From positions 806,001 to 870,000 of the forward strand of contig JACKFA010000001.1 of NCBI GenBank assembly GCA_020632715.1: 64,000 nt of DNA, written 5' to 3'. Shown here in pieces: positions 54,393 to 63,708 of this stretch (position 1 is its first letter; each line of letters begins with the position of its first letter). The translations under genes were made by a program, and so were the position numbers. This stretch comes from Deltaproteobacteria bacterium. Lineage in GTDB: Bacteria; Myxococcota_A; UBA9042; PHBI01. The notes beneath the pieces are model-generated. The model searched no databases. It saw nothing but the letters and a program-made list of their open reading frames with translations, and was not told the origin of the DNA.

Positions 54393-57161
54393 ATGTCCCC
54401 TGCGGACATCTCGACCGAGGTTGCCTCTCGTGACGCCGTACCCCGGCTCCCCGCCACGAAGAATCGCCCCGCTCCCGCCGCGCGCGCGGAGCGCCGTTTG
54501 ACCGTGGCCGCCCGCACCGACGAGCACCGGCTCCTCGCCGGCCGCTACCGGCTCGGCGCCGAGCTCGGCCGCGGCGCGCACGGCGTCGTCGTCGAGGCGC
54601 GCGACGTCGAGGCGCCGCCGGACGCCCCGCCGCTCGCGGTCAAGCTCCTCGGGAGCGGCGCCGACCTCGAGCAGGTCGTCGCCGAGCTCCGCGTCGCGCA
54701 ATCCCTCGATCACCCGCACGTCGCCCGCGTCGTCGACGTCCTGCTCGGCGGTGACTCGCGCCGCGCCCTCGTCATGGAGCGCCTCGACCCGCGCACGATC
54801 GTCGACGCCGCCGGCGCGCTCACGACCGGCGAGGTCCTCGCGCTCGGGCGCGAGGCCCTGACCGCCCTCGCCTACCTCCACCAGCGCGGCCTCTTCCACG
54901 GCGACATCAAGGCGTCGAACCTCCTGCTCTCCGCCGACGGCGCCCACGTGAAGCTCGTCGACTTCGGGCTCGCGACGCGGAACGTCGGCGGGATCAGCGG
55001 CACGCCGGCCTACCTCGCGCCGGAGATCGCCGCGCGAGGCCAGCGCGGTGTCGTCTCCGACCTCTACGCGCTCGGCGTCGTGCTCGTCGAGGCCCTGCTC
55101 GGCGAGAACCCGTTCCTCGGCGAGTCCGGCATCGCGACCCTCAGGAACCAGGCGACGCTCCAGCTCCCGCCGCTCACCTCGCTCGTGCGCGGCCTCGACG
55201 CCGGCACGGCGGCGGTCCTCGAGCGCCTGCTCCGGAAGGACCCGGCCGCCCGCTTCCAGACGCCGGCCGAGGCGCTCGCCGCGCTCGACGCCTGCCTCGC
55301 GACCGCGCTCGAGGAGCGCGTCCCGTCCCTCGTGAGCCCGGACCTCGTGGCCCGGAGCGACGCGATGGACGCTGCGCGCCACTGCCTCGCGGCGCTCGGC
55401 GACGGCCGCGGGCACGCGCTCCGCCTGAGCGGCCCACCGCAGGCCGGCAAGAGCCGGGTCGCGCGCGAGATCGAGGGCGAGGCGAAGCTCGCGGCCCTCC
55501 CGACCGCGCAGCTCACCTTCGGGCCGAACTACGATCCGCGCGTGGCCCTCGCGCGCGCCTTCGCGCGCCTCGGGGCGACCGAGATCGCGCCCGCCGTGCG
55601 CCCCGGTGAGCTCGCCCTCCGCGCCCCCGACGGCCCCGCCGTGCTCATCTGCGACGACGTCCACCGCGCGACGCCCGACGGCGCGCTCCTCCTCGCCGAG
55701 CTGGTCGGCCTCGCGCGAGAGCGCGCCCTGCTCGTCGTCCTCGCGGGCGACGACGCCACCGGGACCGACGCCGAGCGCGTCGAGCGCGCCCTCCTCGCCG
55801 CCGCGGGCCGCGGCTTCGGCGTGGTCGTCACGCTCTCGTACCTCGACGAGGCCGCGAGCGCCGCTGTCCTCGCGAGCGCCCTCGGCGCCCCGGTCGACGG
55901 GCCGAGCCTCGTCGCGCCGCTCCACGCGAGCGCCGGCGGCGCCGTCGGCCAGCTCCTCGACCTCGCGCGCGCCGCGATCGACGCGCGCGCGCTGCGCTTC
56001 CGCGACGGCACCTGGCACGCCGACGACGACGCCCTCGCCGCGGCGCTCACGCGCGGGGCCGCCGTCGACGTCGCCGCCGCGCGCCTCGCGACGCTGAGCG
56101 GCGCCGAGCGCGCCCTCGCGGGGCTCGTCGCGGCCTGTGAGCCGCTCCCGGCGGTGGACGTGCCCGAGCTCCTCGCCGCGCTCCGCCACTACCCGGCGAC
56201 GAGCGTCGATCCGCTCGTCGAGGCCGGCTTCGTCTCGGTCACGGACGACATCCTCTGCACCGCGCACCGCGCGGTCGCGCCAACCCGCCGAGCGAGACCG
56301 CGGCGACGACGGCTGGCGCGCCCTCCACGCCGCCCGCCTCGCCCAGCTCGCCCGCCGCGACGGGGCGCCCGCGCCCCTCCTGGCCCGCCACGCCCTCGGC
56401 GCCCGCGACCTCGGCGCCGCGCTCGTCCAGGTCGACCGCGCCGCCGCCCCCTCCTCGAGGCCGAGGCGCGCTCCGCCGCCGCGCTCGCGCTGATGGACGC
56501 GCTCGCCGCCCTCATGGCGCGGGAGCTCGGCGCGCCCGAGCCCGCGGAGCTCGTGGCCGTCCGCGCCCGCGCGCGCGCGCTTGGCCTTCGACGTCGGGCG
56601 CTACGACGACACCCTCGCGCGCCTCGACGCCCTCGGGGCGGCCGCGGCCTCCGGGGACGCAGCGCGCCTGCGGGTCGAGGTGCTCGCCCGCCTCGGCCGC
56701 ATGGACGAAGCCCGCGCCGCCGCCGACGCGCTCGCGGCGCTCCCGGACGACGACGCCGGGGCCGCCCGCTCGGCGGTCGTCGTCGCCCGCGTCCTGCGCC
56801 TCGCCGGCGCCTACGACGACGCCCGCGCCGCGCTCGCCGGCGCGCTCGCCGCCTACCGCCGCCGCCACGGCGCGCGTCGGCTGCGAGGCGCTCCTCGAGG
56901 TCGCGACGCTCGACTGGATGCAGGGGCGCCACGCCGACGCCCTCGCCGGCTGCGAGCGCGCGCTCGCGCACCCGGCCGCCGCCGCCGATCCGCGCCTCGT
57001 GGCCGAGGCGAAGCTCGCGTCGGGCACGGCGCTCCGCGTGGCCGAGCGCTACGGCGAGGCCGTCGCCCGCTACGACGAGGCGGCCGCCCTCTTCCTGCGC
57101 GCGGGCGCCGTGGCCGCGACGGGCAAGGCCAAGAACAACGCCGCCATCTGCTACTTCCTGA
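54393..57161 (+). CDS. Serine/threonine kinase-AAA ATPase part of a hybrid signalling kinase (frameshifted)
   Basis: N-terminal part of a protein of about 1,570 residues if the breaks are repaired. The kinase domain (about 50-310) has the glycine loop LGRGAHGVV, Lys84, catalytic HGDIKASN (Asp171; Gly replaces the Arg of HRD), DFG Asp190 and YLAPE. An ATPase module follows with Walker A GPPQAGKS (Lys353) and VLICDDVHRATP. This is the PknK/EspA-like layout. Coding in this frame is convincing to about 56280 and again from 56450 to 56575; the rest of the open frame to 57161 is out of phase. ATG at 54393 is chosen; TTG at 54375 is also possible. Confidence 0.75.
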   Translation: MSPADISTEVASRDAVPRLPATKNRPAPAARAERRLTVAARTDEHRLLAGRYRLGAELGRGAHGVVVEARDVEAPPDAPPLAVKLLGSGADLEQVVAELRVAQSLDHPHVARVVDVLLGGDSRRALVMERLDPRTIVDAAGALTTGEVLALGREALTALAYLHQRGLFHGDIKASNLLLSADGAHVKLVDFGLATRNVGGISGTPAYLAPEIAARGQRGVVSDLYALGVVLVEALLGENPFLGESGIATLRNQATLQLPPLTSLVRGLDAGTAAVLERLLRKDPAARFQTPAEALAALDACLATALEERVPSLVSPDLVARSDAMDAARHCLAALGDGRGHALRLSGPPQAGKSRVAREIEGEAKLAALPTAQLTFGPNYDPRVALARAFARLGATEIAPAVRPGELALRAPDGPAVLICDDVHRATPDGALLLAELVGLARERALLVVLAGDDATGTDAERVERALLAAAGRGFGVVVTLSYLDEAASAAVLASALGAPVDGPSLVAPLHASAGGAVGQLLDLARAAIDARALRFRDGTWHADDDALAAALTRGAAVDVAAARLATLSGAERALAGLVAACEPLPAVDVPELLAALRHYPATSVDPLVEAGFVSVTDDILCTAHRAVAPTRRARPRRRRLARPPRRPPRPARPPRRGARAPPGPPRPRRPRPRRRARPGRPRRRPLLEAEARSAAALALMDALAALMARELGAPEPAELVAVRARARALGLRRRALRRHPRAPRRPRGGRGLRGRSAPAGRGARPPRPHGRSPRRRRRARGAPGRRRRGRPLGGRRRPRPAPRRRLRRRPRRARRRARRLPPPPRRASAARRSSRSRRSTGCRGATPTPSPAASARSRTRPPPPIRASWPRRSSRRARRSAWPSATARPSPATTRRPPSSCARAPWPRRARPRTTPPSATS
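56270..56917 (+). pseudogene. Frame-broken middle of the hybrid kinase (TPR region start)
   Basis: Four changes of coding frame in about 610 bases, located by GC3 bias and protein-like sequence: near 56275, at the C-run 56447-56450, near 56578, and near 56875. The pieces read ERDRGDDGWRALHAARLAQL, LLEAEARSAAALALMDALAA, FDVGRYDDTLARLDALGAAA and CEALLEVATLDWMQGRHADA, all TPR-like helices that join the flanking frames. The codon bias of each piece is intact, so the indels are either recent or assembly errors in GC-rich DNA. Confidence 0.6.
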
Positions 57162-59101
57162 GCGGCGACCTCGGGCGCGCCGCCGACACCTGGCAGGACG
57201 CCCTCGGCGTCGCCGAGCGGAGCGCCGAGCTCGGCGAACAGACCATCCTCCTGAACAACGTCGGCTACATGCACCTCGAGCGCGGCGCCTACGCCCGCGC
57301 CGCCGACGTGCTCGCCGACGGCCTCGAGCTCGCCACGCGCACCGGCGACTCCCGGGTGGCGGTCGCGCTCCAGGGGAACCTCGGCGCCGCGCTCACCGGC
57401 CTCGGGCGCTACGACGAGGCGCGCCGCGCCTACCGCGAGGCGCTCGCAGGGGCGCGCGCGCTCGACTCGCAGGGCGAGATCGTCGAGTTCAAGCGGCGCG
57501 TGGCCGAGCTCGAGCTCGCCGCGGGCGATCTCGTCGAGGCCGAGCGGCAGGCCGTCGCGACCCTCGTCGAGGCCGAGCGCCTCTCCCTCCGCGCCGAGCG
57601 GGTGCACCTCCACCGCGTGCTCGCCCTCGCGGCGGCGCGCCGGAAGCAGCCGAGCCGCGCGAGCCGCGAGATCCTCGCCGCCGAGGCGCTGCTCGCGGCC
57701 AGCGACACCGGCGACGCCTCGCGAGTCGAGCTCGCGCGCGCCGAGGTCGAGCTCGCCAACGACCGCCTCGACGAGGCGCAGCGCCACGCGGAGGCCGCGC
57801 GGGCCGCCTTCGACCGGCAGCAGGCGTTCGCCCTCGCGGAGGAGGCGCAGGCGCTCGGCGCCCGGGTCGCGCGCGTCATCGCCCGCCGCGCCGCAGCGAG
57901 CGGCGCCGCCGGCCAGGGCGACCTCCTCGCGCGCGCCGTCGACGAGCTCGCGCAGCCGCTCGAGGAGGTCCGCGCCGCCGAGATCGCGCTCGACCTCGCG
58001 CTCGCCGCGTCGGGCGCCGAGCGCGGGATCGTCTACGTCGCGCCGACCCCGCTCCACGACGAGCTCCGCGTGACCCTCCTGACCGACTCCGGCGCCCATT
58101 GGGCGGGCCGCGTCGACCGCTACAGCCACACCCTCGCGCAGCGGGTCTTCACGAAGGACGAGTCCGTCTGCCTCCACAACGTGGACGCCGACGACGCCAT
58201 CGCCTCGGCCGCGAGCATCGTCGACATGCGCCTGCGCTCGGTGATGGCCGTGCCGCTCCGCTTCGACGGGCAGCCGCGCGGGCTCCTCTACCTCGACTCG
58301 CGCCACCTCGTCGGCCCCGGCTTCGCCGAGTCGCTGCCGACGGTCGAGCGGATCGCGAAGCTCCTCACGGGCGCCCTCGAGCGCGCGCGCCTCCAGCTGC
58401 TCCTGAAGTCGCAGCAGGAGACGATGTCCATCCTCGCGCACGAGATGCGCTCGCCGATGACCGCGATCCTCGGGTTCGCGGAGCTCGCGTCGCTCAGGCT
58501 CCCCGACCACGCCGCCCACGTCGACGAGCTCATCAACGTCGCGTCGAAGGAGGGGCAGCGCATGGTGCGCCTCATCAACGACGCGCTCCAGCTCGGGCGC
58601 GCCTGGCGCTTCTCGCTCCACGAGGAGACCGTGGCGCCCGGGAAGCTCCTCCTCCGCGCGGCGGAGACGGCGTCGCCGAAGGCCCGGAAGCTCGACGTCG
58701 CGGTGGCGTGTGTGGTCGAGGAGGGCGTCCGCGACGTGCTCGTCGACGCCGAGCGCGTCCAGCAGGTGCTCGGCAACATCATCGAGAACGCGCTCCGCTA
58801 CTCGCCGTCCGCGACCACGATCACGCTCCGCGCGCGCCCCGAGCCCTTCCAGGGCGTCGTCGGTGAGCGCCACGCCGTCCGCTTCGAGGTCGAGGACCAG
58901 GGACCAGGCGTGTCCGCGACGGACGCGGCCGCGATCTTCACGAAGTTCTCGCGGGGCTCGGCGCCGCGCGGAGAGGGGTCCGGGCTCGGGCTCAACATCG
59001 CCCAGGCCATCGTGCAGGCCCACGGCGGGCGCATCTGGGTCGAGAGCCCGGCGGGCGCGCGCTTCTGCTTCACGCTGCCCGTCGCGGCCGAGCCGAGCTG
59101 A
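56918..59101 (+). CDS. TPR-GAF-histidine kinase part of the hybrid signalling kinase
   Basis: 727 residues from an internal ATG; it is the C-terminal half of the gene begun at 54393. TPR-type helix pairs (GYMHLERGAYARAADVLADG, GNLGAALTGLGRYDEARRAY) fill the first 330 residues. A GAF domain follows (about 350-480, GIVYVAPTP to YLDSRHLVG), then HisKA with the phosphoacceptor in ILAHEMRSPM, and HATPase_c with N box IENALRYS, DQGPGVS and GEGSGLGLNIAQAI. The chain would relay phosphate to a receiver elsewhere; no response regulator is next to it. The orphan NtrC-type regulator at 8220-9560 is distant and pairing is not implied. Confidence 0.82.
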   Translation: MQGRHADALAGCERALAHPAAAADPRLVAEAKLASGTALRVAERYGEAVARYDEAAALFLRAGAVAATGKAKNNAAICYFLSGDLGRAADTWQDALGVAERSAELGEQTILLNNVGYMHLERGAYARAADVLADGLELATRTGDSRVAVALQGNLGAALTGLGRYDEARRAYREALAGARALDSQGEIVEFKRRVAELELAAGDLVEAERQAVATLVEAERLSLRAERVHLHRVLALAAARRKQPSRASREILAAEALLAASDTGDASRVELARAEVELANDRLDEAQRHAEAARAAFDRQQAFALAEEAQALGARVARVIARRAAASGAAGQGDLLARAVDELAQPLEEVRAAEIALDLALAASGAERGIVYVAPTPLHDELRVTLLTDSGAHWAGRVDRYSHTLAQRVFTKDESVCLHNVDADDAIASAASIVDMRLRSVMAVPLRFDGQPRGLLYLDSRHLVGPGFAESLPTVERIAKLLTGALERARLQLLLKSQQETMSILAHEMRSPMTAILGFAELASLRLPDHAAHVDELINVASKEGQRMVRLINDALQLGRAWRFSLHEETVAPGKLLLRAAETASPKARKLDVAVACVVEEGVRDVLVDAERVQQVLGNIIENALRYSPSATTITLRARPEPFQGVVGERHAVRFEVEDQGPGVSATDAAAIFTKFSRGSAPRGEGSGLGLNIAQAIVQAHGGRIWVESPAGARFCFTLPVAAEPS

Positions 59102-59249
59102 CGCCGTCGCGCGCTGCCTCGAGCGGGTGTTGTAACCCGGCGTTTCAGTCACGCGATGTTTCAGCGTCAAGGTTTCAGCCCGACGGTCGAACTCCTCTCC
59201 CAGGAACTTGCGGGATCTTGCGCGTCAGTCACGGCGCGAGGAGAGAGAG

Positions 59250-61838
59250 ATGGACGTTCGAGCAACACTCGGCCGGCTCGTCGCGTTCGCGGCCGTCGTC
59301 GCGCTCGCTTCGGGCTGCGACGGCGCGGGGACGGGGCCCCCGGAGACCCACGTCGCCATCGCGACGGGCGCCTGGGGCGGTGGCGGCAGCTACGGCCGCG
59401 GCGGTGGCGGCTACGCCGGCTGGGGCGGGGGTGCCTGGGGTGAGTCCGGCTACGGCGGATACGGCCGCGCCGGGAGCAAGGTCATCGTCCGCTTCCGGCC
59501 CGGGGTCGGTTACTCGCAGCGGCAAGCCGTCGCGGCCGAGGTCGACGGGACGCTCGGCCGCGCGAGCTCGTATCGCGACGACGTCCGGATCGCCCTCGAC
59601 GGGACGCTGGACGCCACCGAGGCGGTCGAGATCCTGCGCCAGGACCCGCGCGTCGTCTGGGCTGGCCCCGAGTACCGCACCTACGGCTCGAAGAAGAGCT
59701 CGTCGAGCGCGAAGGCGGCGGCGTCCGCCTCGGCGTCCGCGACGGTCGTCGACCCGGTCGACGCTCTCCTGGCCTCGCTCCTCTACCCCTACGAGTGGCA
59801 CCTGCCGCTCTCGCACGCGATCGACGGCTGGCGCCGCACCCCCGCGCTCGGCGGGAACGTGAAGGTCGCGGTCCTCGACTCCGGGGTCACACCGACGGCG
59901 AGCCTCCCCGCGGCGCGCATCATCAACGGGCCCGACTTCGTCAACGACGACGCGAGCCCCCTCGACGACAACGGCCACGGCACGCACATGGCGACCATCA
60001 TCGCCGGTGGCGGCCCGGTCGTCGGCGTCGCCCCGGCCGCCAAGGTCGTCGCCGTCAAGGTGCTCGACGAGGACCTCACCGGCTCCGAGCTCGCGCTCGC
60101 CGACGCCCTCCACTGGGTCGCCGCCCAGCCGGACATCACCCTCGTCAGCATGAGCCTCGCGTTCCCGCCGGACTACATCCCGAGCCTCCCGCTGCAGGAC
60201 GCCATCCAGGACGCGGTCGCGAGCGGCAAGGTGATGATCGCCGCCACCGGCAACGACGGGCTCGAGGGGGTCGCCTTCCCGGCCGCCTTCCCCGAGGTCA
60301 TCGCCGTCGGTGCGTCGCACAGGACCTCGGCCAACGGCGACCTCGCCTCGACCGCGACCGCCTCCTACTCCAACACGGGCTACGCGGTCGACGTGGCCGG
60401 CCTCGGCGGGAACCTCGGCGCCGACCTCGACGGCGACGGCGTCCCCGACGGCGTCCTCGGCGAGCGCCCTGCCACCTGGCAGGGCCCCGCGGGCTACTAC
60501 GTGACGGCCGGCACCTCGCCCGCCACCGCGAGCGTCGCGGGCGCCGCGGCGCTCCTCCTCGACATGGGCGCGCCGGCCTCGCAGATCCGCCGCCTCCTGC
60601 TCGCGAGCGGCGCGCGGAACGGCGGCGCCGCCCAGCTCTCGAACCAGGCCGGGACGGGCGTGGTCGACGTCGCGAAGGCCACGGGCTTCGTGGCGAACTA
60701 CGACGAGGCCGCGCTGAACGCGCTCCCGCGCTACTACGTGAACGCGGTCGTCGTCTTCCAGGCCGCGGCCGACGGGCGCGTCCGCCCGACCGCCGTCGTC
60801 GAGGTCCGGAAGGAGTCCGGCGCCACGTTGAACTACGCGAAGGTCGCGGGGCACTTCGGCGTCGCCGGGCAGGAGAGCGCGGTCGCGGAGACCGACGGGC
60901 AGGGCCGCGCCGTCTTCCAGAGCGCGGAGAGCTACGATCCCGACGAGGCCTTCGTCGCTTTCACGGTCGACGGCGTGCAGGACCCGGCGAGCCTCCTCCT
61001 CATCCGCCCCACGGGCGGCGTGCAGGTCGACACGCTCTCGTTCAAGCTCATCGCGAACCTCGGCGTCGGCCTCGGCGGCTCGAACGGCGTGGCGCTCGAC
61101 TTCAGCCCGAGCGCGCTCGCGTCCCTCCCCATCCCGGACGCCGCCGCGTGGCCCGTGCAGACCTCCTACGACATCCGCGCGCTCGGCGGCGCCGGCCTCG
61201 TGTCGAGCGCCATCGTCTTCGGCACGACGCCGCAGGCGTTCCGGAGCCTCGGGCTCTTCAGCGACACGCTCTACCTGAAGACGAACGGCACGGGCCTCGT
61301 GTCGAGCGCCATCATCCTCGACGGGGCGTTCTTCACGGCGGCCGCGAAGTCCGCGAGCAAGTACGGCAACGACAGCCTCTGGCTCCGGAACACCGCCATC
61401 GGCACGGGCCTCGTGTCGAGCGCCATCATCTGGAAGGGCGCGAGCTACCCGTTCGACCACTTCTTCACCGGCACGAACCCGGTCGTGCTCCAGACGGCGT
61501 CGGGCACGGGCCTCGTCTCGAGCGCCATCCTCTGGAACCCGGGCTTCCTGAGCGCGACCATCCAGCAGCCGGCGACGTACACCTGGAGCGGCGCGCCGCT
61601 CTTCGGGACGGGCCTCGTCTCGAGCGCCATCGTGCTGCCGTACCAGAAGAGCGTCATCGACACGCTGAGCTACAGCTCGTGGACGCAGCTCTCGACGTAC
61701 TACCCGACCGGCGCGGGCCTCGTGTCGAGCGCGCTCGTGGCGAGCTTCGACCCCTTCCAGACCTACGTCTTCTCGCTCCGCTCGGTGACGAGCGTCTTCA
61801 CGAGCGGCCTCAGCGAGAACAGCCACCGGGTGTACTGA
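59250..61838 (+). CDS. Subtilisin-like (S8) serine protease lipoprotein with six C-terminal GTGLVSSAI repeats
   Basis: 862 residues. The signal peptide ends at the lipobox LASGC. A Gly/Tyr/Trp-rich spacer (about 35-72) is followed by an I9-like propeptide and the S8 domain with Asp210 (AVLDSGV), His243 (NGHGTHM), oxyanion Asn335 (ATGNDG) and Ser423 (GTSPATASVAG). A beta-rich region follows to residue 640. The last 220 residues carry six copies of G-[T/A]-G-L-V-S-S-A-[I/L] at 647, 680, 718, 752, 786 and 821, spaced 33-38 residues apart. Start chosen for its GAGGAGAGAG site and signal peptide; a frame upstream at 59208 is less likely. It should be an active surface protease; the repeat role is unknown. 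Confidence 0.9.
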   Translation: MDVRATLGRLVAFAAVVALASGCDGAGTGPPETHVAIATGAWGGGGSYGRGGGGYAGWGGGAWGESGYGGYGRAGSKVIVRFRPGVGYSQRQAVAAEVDGTLGRASSYRDDVRIALDGTLDATEAVEILRQDPRVVWAGPEYRTYGSKKSSSSAKAAASASASATVVDPVDALLASLLYPYEWHLPLSHAIDGWRRTPALGGNVKVAVLDSGVTPTASLPAARIINGPDFVNDDASPLDDNGHGTHMATIIAGGGPVVGVAPAAKVVAVKVLDEDLTGSELALADALHWVAAQPDITLVSMSLAFPPDYIPSLPLQDAIQDAVASGKVMIAATGNDGLEGVAFPAAFPEVIAVGASHRTSANGDLASTATASYSNTGYAVDVAGLGGNLGADLDGDGVPDGVLGERPATWQGPAGYYVTAGTSPATASVAGAAALLLDMGAPASQIRRLLLASGARNGGAAQLSNQAGTGVVDVAKATGFVANYDEAALNALPRYYVNAVVVFQAAADGRVRPTAVVEVRKESGATLNYAKVAGHFGVAGQESAVAETDGQGRAVFQSAESYDPDEAFVAFTVDGVQDPASLLLIRPTGGVQVDTLSFKLIANLGVGLGGSNGVALDFSPSALASLPIPDAAAWPVQTSYDIRALGGAGLVSSAIVFGTTPQAFRSLGLFSDTLYLKTNGTGLVSSAIILDGAFFTAAAKSASKYGNDSLWLRNTAIGTGLVSSAIIWKGASYPFDHFFTGTNPVVLQTASGTGLVSSAILWNPGFLSATIQQPATYTWSGAPLFGTGLVSSAIVLPYQKSVIDTLSYSSWTQLSTYYPTGAGLVSSALVASFDPFQTYVFSLRSVTSVFTSGLSENSHRVY

Positions 61839-61877
61839 CGCTCGGGGACGAGCGAGGTCCCTCGGGAGACCTCGGGC

Positions 61878-62642
61878 TTGACCGGCGGCGCGGGCGGGGA
61901 CACCGTCCGCGCCGTGGCTACTTCGGGCGACGACGGTGACGAGGCAGGCGGCGGCGGCGTGATCGCGCCGCCCGGCCGCGACGTGCGCGGCGCCCTCGGC
62001 GGGAGCCGCCTCGACCGGCGCCCCGAGCTCGCGGAGGAGCTCGCCCGCCTGCGCGACGCGCTCGCGCGGCCCGGCCCGCGCCTCCTCGAGATCGGCTTCG
62101 ATCACGGGCGGCGCCTCTCGGCGACCGCCGCCGCGAGCCCCACCTGGACGGTCGTCGGGCTCGAGGTGCGCGAGCAGCGCGTCCTCGAGGCGCGGGCGCG
62201 CGCCGCCGAGCACGGGCTCGACAACCTCGTCGCCCTGCGCCTCGACGCGCGCGCGATCCTCGCGAGCCCGGACGCCGTCCCCGAGGGCGCCTTCACCGTC
62301 GTGGAGGCCCTCTTCCCGACCCCGTGGCCCGAGGGCAAGGCGCGGAGGCGGCTCCTCGCCACCCCCGACTTCTTCCGCGACGCCGCGCGCGCGCTCGCCC
62401 CGGGCGGGCTCCTCTACCTCGCGACCGACGTCGCGTGGCTCGCCGACGCGATGGCCGCGAGCGCCGGGGCCGCGCCCGAGCTCGAGGCGACCCCGTGGGA
62501 GGAAGCCCTCCGCGAGCGCCGCCCGCCCTGCTCCCAGCGCTCGCGCCGGGAGTGGCGCTGCGCCGAGGACGGCCTGCCCGTGCACCGATTCGCCTTCGTG
62601 CGTCGAGGATGGGCTTCACAACGGGGTCCGGGGTCGTCATGA
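61878..62642 (+). CDS. TrmB-like SAM-dependent methyltransferase
   Basis: 254 residues from TTG at 61878, which follows GGGAGA at eight bases; GTG at 61914 would remove 12 residues. The Rossmann fold has LLEIGFDHGRRLSA (SAM loop), VVGLEVREQRVLEARARAAE, and the tRNA (guanine-N7) methyltransferase hallmark VVEALFPTPWPEGKARRRLL, close to the FPDPWPKKRHHKRR pattern of TrmB, followed by DFFRDAARALAPGGLLYLATD. The Lys/His block is altered, so it may be a divergent TrmB rather than the main enzyme. It probably shares transcription with the WYL gene 10 bases downstream. Confidence 0.8.
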   Translation: MTGGAGGDTVRAVATSGDDGDEAGGGGVIAPPGRDVRGALGGSRLDRRPELAEELARLRDALARPGPRLLEIGFDHGRRLSATAAASPTWTVVGLEVREQRVLEARARAAEHGLDNLVALRLDARAILASPDAVPEGAFTVVEALFPTPWPEGKARRRLLATPDFFRDAARALAPGGLLYLATDVAWLADAMAASAGAAPELEATPWEEALRERRPPCSQRSRREWRCAEDGLPVHRFAFVRRGWASQRGPGSS

Positions 62643-62652
62643 TGGCGGCGTC

Positions 62653-63645
62653 ATGGCCAGCTCTTTCGAGGCGTGGTCGCGCCGCCTGAAGCTCCTCCAG
62701 CTCCTCGTGCACCGCGGTCACCTGCAGACGGCGGACGCGAGCCGCGCCCTCGGCGTCGAGCGCAAGATCGCGCTCGACGATCTCAAGAAGCTCGAGCTCC
62801 ACGGCGTCCCCGTGAGCCCGCAGGGCGACGGCACCGAGCGCAGCTGGGTCCTCGAGGAGTCGTGGCGCAAGATGGGGATGGTCGTCGGCTTCGAGGAGCG
62901 CCTCTCGCTCCTCCTCGGCCGGAGCCTCATGGAGAGCTTCCTCGGCGGGACCGACCTCGGCGAGGCCATGAAGAAGCTCGACACGCAGGTCGAGGCGATG
63001 AGCAACGAGGGGCTCCGCCTCGAGGCCGAGCTCGCGCGCCGCTTCCTCTACGTGCGCGAGCCCGAGAAGGACCTCTCCGCCCACCGCGACACGGTGAAGG
63101 CCCTCGTCGAGGCCGTCGTCCGCTGCCACCGCGTGAGCTTCCTCTACCAGCACGCGCGCCAGCCGCGCGACGTCGAGAAGGTGTCCCACGCGGCGCCCTA
63201 CACGCTCGCCGTCTACAAGCGCGGCCTCTACGTGCTCGTCGACCGGCGCGACGTCATCACGAGCCACGCGGTCGAGCGGATAACAGAGCTCACGGCGCAC
63301 CCCAAGGAGACCTTCCAGTTCCCGTACGCCTCCGACTACGACCCGCACAAACGCTTCGCGAACCACGTCGGCCTCGCCCACGACGGGAGCCCGCCCGAGA
63401 CGGTGCGGCTCCGCTTCACCGCCGAGGGGCGCCCGTACGCCGAGTCGCGGGTGTGGATGCCGAACCAGCGCGTCGAGCCGCGCGAGGACGGCGGCTGCGA
63501 CGTCGTCTTCGAGGCGGCCGGGCTCGAGCTGCTCGCGCGCGTCCTCGAGTACGGTGATCTCGTCGAGGTCATCGAGCCGCCGTCGCTCCGCGCCCGCGTG
63601 CGCGACACGCTGACGCGAGCGCGCGCTCGGTATACGGACGATTGA
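62653..63645 (+). CDS. WYL domain transcriptional regulator
   Basis: 330 residues. An N-terminal winged helix-turn-helix (RLKLLQLLVHRGHLQTADASRALGV, with the recognition helix RKIALDDLKKLELHGVPV), a central helical segment, then a WYL domain (about 145-235: VSFLYQHARQPRDVEK and APYTLAVYKRGLYVLVDRRD), and a C-terminal WCX-type extension. WYL proteins bind nucleic acids or cyclic ligands and often control stress or defence genes. None of the neighbours is a defence gene. A dyad GACAATGTAATTGTC lies 64 bases after the stop and could be its operator for the next gene. Confidence 0.85.
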   Translation: MASSFEAWSRRLKLLQLLVHRGHLQTADASRALGVERKIALDDLKKLELHGVPVSPQGDGTERSWVLEESWRKMGMVVGFEERLSLLLGRSLMESFLGGTDLGEAMKKLDTQVEAMSNEGLRLEAELARRFLYVREPEKDLSAHRDTVKALVEAVVRCHRVSFLYQHARQPRDVEKVSHAAPYTLAVYKRGLYVLVDRRDVITSHAVERITELTAHPKETFQFPYASDYDPHKRFANHVGLAHDGSPPETVRLRFTAEGRPYAESRVWMPNQRVEPREDGGCDVVFEAAGLELLARVLEYGDLVEVIEPPSLRARVRDTLTRARARYTDD

Positions 63646-63708
63646 TTCGCGGAGAGCCGCGCCGGCGGCCCACCGGCGCTCCGAGACGCGACCAGAACCC
63701 TCCGGTTT

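Noticed and set aside
59140..59185. Three GTTTCAG words before the S8 protease gene
   Set aside because: Spacing of 16 and 15 bases is irregular and no symmetry or promoter context supports an operator.
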